From JAHEKO01 sp965212505 (lineage in GTDB: Bacteria; Acidobacteriota; Thermoanaerobaculia; Multivoradales; JAHEKO01), in the NCBI GenBank assembly GCA_965212505.1, contig OZ243123.1, positions 2,914,001 through 2,978,000 of the forward strand: a stretch of DNA of 64,000 bases, read 5' to 3'. Of this stretch, positions 61,441 to 64,000 are shown piece after piece (the first letter of the stretch is position 1; each line of letters starts with the position of its first letter). Under the pieces are notes generated by a model that saw nothing but the letters and a program-made list of their open reading frames with translations, did not search any database and was not told where the DNA came from. The translations under genes were made by a program, and so were the position numbers.

Positions 61441-62145
61441 ATGTGCGGTCGCTACAGCCTTTCGACCCCCGGCGAGTTGGTCGCCGAGATGACCGGACTC
61501 GAAGACGAACTCGAACTCGAACCCCGTTTCAACATCGCGCCCACGGACGAAGTGCCGATCGTCGATGCCGACGCCGCGGGGAAGCGCACGCTCCACGTCG
61601 CACGCTGGGGACTGGTGCCATCGTGGGCGCGAGACCTGTCGATCGGCGCCCGTACGATCAACGCGAGATCCGAGACAGTCGCCGAGACGAGGGCGTTCCG
61701 GGACGCTTTCCGCGCGCGGCGTTGCCTGGTGCCGGCCGACGGGTTCTACGAGTGGCAGAAGCGGGTCGGTGGCAAGCAGACCTTCCACCTGACCCTCGAA
61801 GACGGAGCTCCGTTCGTTTTCGCCGGCCTCTACGAGCTCTGGAGACAAGCCGAGGAGAGCTGGCTACGATCGTTCACCATTCTGACGACCGAACCCAACT
61901 CGCTCGTCTCCCCGATTCACGACCGAATGCCGGTCATTCTGCCGCCCGAAGCGCAGGCTCTATGGCTCGACGGCTCGATCGAGGACGCGGAGCTGCTGCG
62001 ACCGCTGATGACCCCCCTTCCGGCCGAGCAGATGAAGTGGACCGCAGTCGGCTCCTTCGTGAACCGCGCCGGCAACGAAGGGCCAAAGTGTGTCGAACCG
62101 GTCGAAATTCGAGCCGAGCTGCAGAATTTGAGCCTTTGGGACTGA
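61441..62145 (+). CDS. SRAP (HMCES/YedK) DNA-protein crosslink repair protein
   Basis: 234 aa. MCGRYSLS gives the catalytic Cys2, exposed after Met removal. RFNIAPTDEVP (Asn31), ADGFYEWQK (Glu104) and IHDRMPVIL (His160) complete the SRAP active site. The protein forms a stable crosslink with abasic sites in single-stranded DNA and shields them. Residue spacing is standard. The start must be at the first Met since Cys2 is essential. Monocistronic. Confidence 0.95.
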   Translation: MCGRYSLSTPGELVAEMTGLEDELELEPRFNIAPTDEVPIVDADAAGKRTLHVARWGLVPSWARDLSIGARTINARSETVAETRAFRDAFRARRCLVPADGFYEWQKRVGGKQTFHLTLEDGAPFVFAGLYELWRQAEESWLRSFTILTTEPNSLVSPIHDRMPVILPPEAQALWLDGSIEDAELLRPLMTPLPAEQMKWTAVGSFVNRAGNEGPKCVEPVEIRAELQNLSLWD

Positions 62146-62174
62146 TTCTGCCGTACGGCCGTAACGCCGGACTT

Positions 62175-62192
62175 CTTGACCGTCTGGTCAAG
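62175..62192 (+). promoter_or_regulatory. CTTGACC-GTCT-GGTCAAG hairpin
   Basis: A 7-bp perfect inverted repeat with a 4-nt loop between the SRAP stop and the response-regulator gene. It lacks a U-tract, so operator or weak terminator are both possible. Confidence 0.4.
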
Positions 62193-62272
62193 CCGACGGT
62201 AGGATGCGCCGACGGCCGTTGGCCATTTCTACTTTAGTTTGCAACCTGGGGGGCTCTGACCGGGAGCTCTGT

Positions 62273-63025
62273 ATGACTGCCCTACCTGTATCTGAACAAG
62301 GCCTGAGCTTTCCGCCCGGGGAGGTCGAGGCTCGGCAGACCCGAATTCTGACGGTCGACGACGACCCTGAGGTGCGCGAAGTCGCCATCGCGGCGTTGGA
62401 GAACGCCGGCTATGTCGCTTGGCCCGCCGCTTCCGCAGAAGAAGCGCTCGAGCTTCTGAGCGAGCGGGGCCTGCCCCATCTGGCCATCGTAGACATCCGG
62501 CTGCCGGGGCTCGACGGCCTGGCGCTGTGCGAAAAGATCCATGACGTCAGCGACGTGCCGATTGTCGTGCTGACCGCGATCGACAAGTCGGAGACGGTTG
62601 TCAGCACGATCGAGCGGTTCGCTGAGGACTACGTGATCAAGCCGTTCAATCCGGCGGAGTTGACCGCGAGGATCGGGCGCATTCTGCGACGGATCGGCGA
62701 CTTCAGCTACACGCTCCAGCCGCAGGTCGAGGTCGACCAGCATCTCGCCGTCGACTTCGTGCAGCAGCGAGCAATTGTCGGCGGCCGACCGCTCGCGCTA
62801 ACACCGACCGAGACTAAACTGCTCTACATCCTGATGCGCAACGCCGGCAAGACGGTTCTGACGAGCCTCATTCTGCGTCGCGTCTGGTCGGAGCACGAGG
62901 CGGACGAGAACACCCTCCGGGTGCACATCCACCGCCTGCGCCAGAAGATCGAGATTTCGCCCAGTCGGCCGCGCTACGTGGTCACCGAGCGCGGCGTCGG
63001 CTACAGCTTCATTCCGCCGAACTAG
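62273..63025 (+). CDS. OmpR/PhoB-family response regulator
   Basis: 250 aa. An N-terminal extension of about 22 residues, then a receiver (RILTVDDDPEVREVAIAALE; Asp74 in LAIVDIRLPG; Lys123 in YVIKPFNP) and a winged-helix DNA-binding domain (PLALTPTETKLLYILMRNAG, ENTLRVHIHRLRQKIE, YVVTERGVGYSF). ATG 62273 is chosen for GGGAG 6 nt upstream. No histidine kinase is adjacent; an Hpt-domain gene lies convergently and overlaps by 4 bp. Confidence 0.94.
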   Translation: MTALPVSEQGLSFPPGEVEARQTRILTVDDDPEVREVAIAALENAGYVAWPAASAEEALELLSERGLPHLAIVDIRLPGLDGLALCEKIHDVSDVPIVVLTAIDKSETVVSTIERFAEDYVIKPFNPAELTARIGRILRRIGDFSYTLQPQVEVDQHLAVDFVQQRAIVGGRPLALTPTETKLLYILMRNAGKTVLTSLILRRVWSEHEADENTLRVHIHRLRQKIEISPSRPRYVVTERGVGYSFIPPN

Positions 63026-63363
63026 GCGTCGTCGAGCTCGCCATCCAGTCGGTCGACGGTCTCGTCGAGCCGCGAGTGAAGCTCGGGCAAGGCCGCAATC
63101 ACCTGGTCGATCCGGCCGGCGTCGGCAAGCTCTTCCAGCCGACCGGCGAGATTCGAGAGCTCGCTAGCACCGAGCATCGCGGAGGACGACCGCAGAGAGT
63201 GAACTGCCCGAGTGAGCGCCTCCGGGTCTCGACTCTCGGCCGCCTCATGGAGCCGCTCCCGCCGCTCGGGAGCGTGCTCCAAGAATGTGCGAAAGAGCTT
63301 GTGGACCAGCGCGTCTCCACCCAGCTCGCGCAGCTGTCCCACGACCAGCGGATCGAGGCTCAC
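63022..63363 (-). CDS. Hpt (histidine phosphotransfer) domain protein
   Basis: 113 aa, a single four-helix Hpt domain. The phosphorylated His lies in LTRAVHSLRSSSAMLGA (about residue 54), followed by a helix LSNLAGRLEELADAG. It relays phosphate between hybrid kinases and response regulators; the overlapping OmpR-type regulator is the obvious candidate partner, though sequence cannot prove it. It follows the TPR gene by 4 nt. Confidence 0.88.
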   Translation of the reverse strand: MSLDPLVVGQLRELGGDALVHKLFRTFLEHAPERRERLHEAAESRDPEALTRAVHSLRSSSAMLGASELSNLAGRLEELADAGRIDQVIAALPELHSRLDETVDRLDGELDDA

Positions 63364-63367
63364 GGCA

Positions 63368-64000
63368 TTAGAGGCCGGCGAGCATCTCGCGCGCGAACGC
63401 CGCCTCGGGGTCCTCGGGAGCGAGTTCGAGGAAGCGCGCCAGGTACTCCTTGGCCTTGTCGATCTCGCCGTTGCTCGCGCTGGTCAAGCCGAGCTGATAG
63501 TGCGCCCGTGGGTGATCCGGCTGCGCGCGGAGCACCTTCTCAAACGCGTCATGGGCTGCTGTGGTGCGCCCGGCGTTGAAGTGGTTGACCCCCTCCTCGA
63601 AAAAGGTCTGCGCCACCATCTGCGGATCCGCCGCCGCCATCTGGTCGAAGGCGGCTTGCGCGGCCTCTTCGTTGCCCGCCGCCAGCTGAGTCTGGTAGAG
63701 CATCGAGAGTCCACGCGCGTCTCCCGGCTTCGCCGCTAGGTACGCCTCGGCGTGTTGAGCCGCACCCGCGTAGTCCCCCTGATTGTGGATGATCTGCGAA
63801 AGTGTCAGGTGCGCTGGCGCCAGGCTCGCGTCGAGCGCCAGGACCTGCTCGAACCGAGTGCGCGCAATGTCCCACTCCTGCGACTTCACCCGTCGCACGC
63901 CCGCGTTATACGCCCGAACAGCGACCTTGTCGGGCACCTTCCCCGACACGACCATCTCGTCGAGCAGCTCGAGCGCCCGCGCGTTCTGTTCGACGCCCCA
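63368..64000 (-). CDS. TPR-repeat protein (5' truncated at window edge)
   Basis: At least 211 residues; the frame stays open to base 64000, so the ATG at 63955 need not be the start. Tetratricopeptide units of 34 residues are evident (VKSQEWDIARTRFEQVLALD, HNQGDYAGAAQHAEAYLAAK, NAGRTTAAHDAFEKVLRAQP, SNGEIDKAKEYLARFLELAP). A protein-interaction scaffold. Tight 4-nt spacing to the Hpt gene suggests a shared signalling operon. Confidence 0.85.
   Translation of the reverse strand, partial: WGVEQNARALELLDEMVVSGKVPDKVAVRAYNAGVRRVKSQEWDIARTRFEQVLALDASLAPAHLTLSQIIHNQGDYAGAAQHAEAYLAAKPGDARGLSMLYQTQLAAGNEEAAQAAFDQMAAADPQMVAQTFFEEGVNHFNAGRTTAAHDAFEKVLRAQPDHPRAHYQLGLTSASNGEIDKAKEYLARFLELAPEDPEAAFAREMLAGL

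Overview
The window is a 64-kb, GC-rich, densely packed bacterial chromosome segment. It is mostly core metabolism and cell-envelope genes, with a few accessory islands. No phage, plasmid, rRNA operon or CRISPR array was seen. The gene set points to a Gram-negative-type, respiring bacterium outside the best-known models: B-type succinate dehydrogenase (sdhCAB), a Bacillus-length type I glutamine synthetase, an MqnD-like futalosine-pathway menaquinone gene, c-di-AMP cyclase with YbbR and GlmM, several ECF-like sigma factors with short zinc or membrane anti-sigma-like partners, and a REP-associated transposase. Acidobacteriota is my best guess, but this is inference from gene content only.

Layout. 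1-7.2 kb: the end of an S41 protease, a sigma factor tightly coupled to a histone-deacetylase-family hydrolase, and three paralogous ATP-grasp ligases, one divergent from two that overlap. 7.2-15.4 kb: a minus-strand block of three tandem paralogous secreted proteins (signal peptide, Cys-containing head, about 295-residue Gly-X-Y collagen-like rod without any Lys or Arg, seven-repeat beta-propeller), followed by a DUF4331/SH3 protein. This is the most unusual part of the window. 15.7-18.3 kb: rpmG, tRNA-Asp and tRNA-Val behind one clear promoter, a structured intergenic element with a 32-bp inverted repeat, superoxide dismutase, and an ArsR-like regulator.

18.2-26.7 kb: one long plus-strand operon, tRNA(CAT)-tilS-hpt-ftsH-folP-cdaA-cdaR-glmM-pdxJ, mostly joined by 4-bp overlaps. 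It links tRNA modification, protein quality control, folate, c-di-AMP, cell-wall precursor and vitamin B6 synthesis. The hpt homologue has lost key catalytic residues. 26.7-34.1 kb: a small membrane protein, an NtrC-type regulator with a 71-aa partner, RecD2, and an ECF sigma / membrane anti-sigma candidate / beta-helix membrane protein operon. 34.2-35.7 kb: a REP-type transposase between two different repeat arrays. 35.7-41.2 kb: glnA, small membrane proteins, a TVP38-flavin disulfide reductase pair, and a sigma factor with a zinc anti-sigma candidate.

41.2-64 kb: mainly central metabolism. It holds sdhCAB, pcnB, an alpha/beta hydrolase, egtD, sucCD with a catalytically dead S51-like protein and ndk, a DUF1028 protein, a SpoIIE-type membrane phosphatase, icd, cdd, and an aconitase-asparaginase-mqnD operon. 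It closes with an SRAP protein, an OmpR regulator, an Hpt protein and a TPR protein cut by the right edge. TCA-cycle genes (sdh, suc, icd, aconitase) are thus spread over about 20 kb. Several first genes have a TANNNT hexamer 6-8 nt before the start codon and no strong Shine-Dalgarno, suggesting frequent leaderless transcription.
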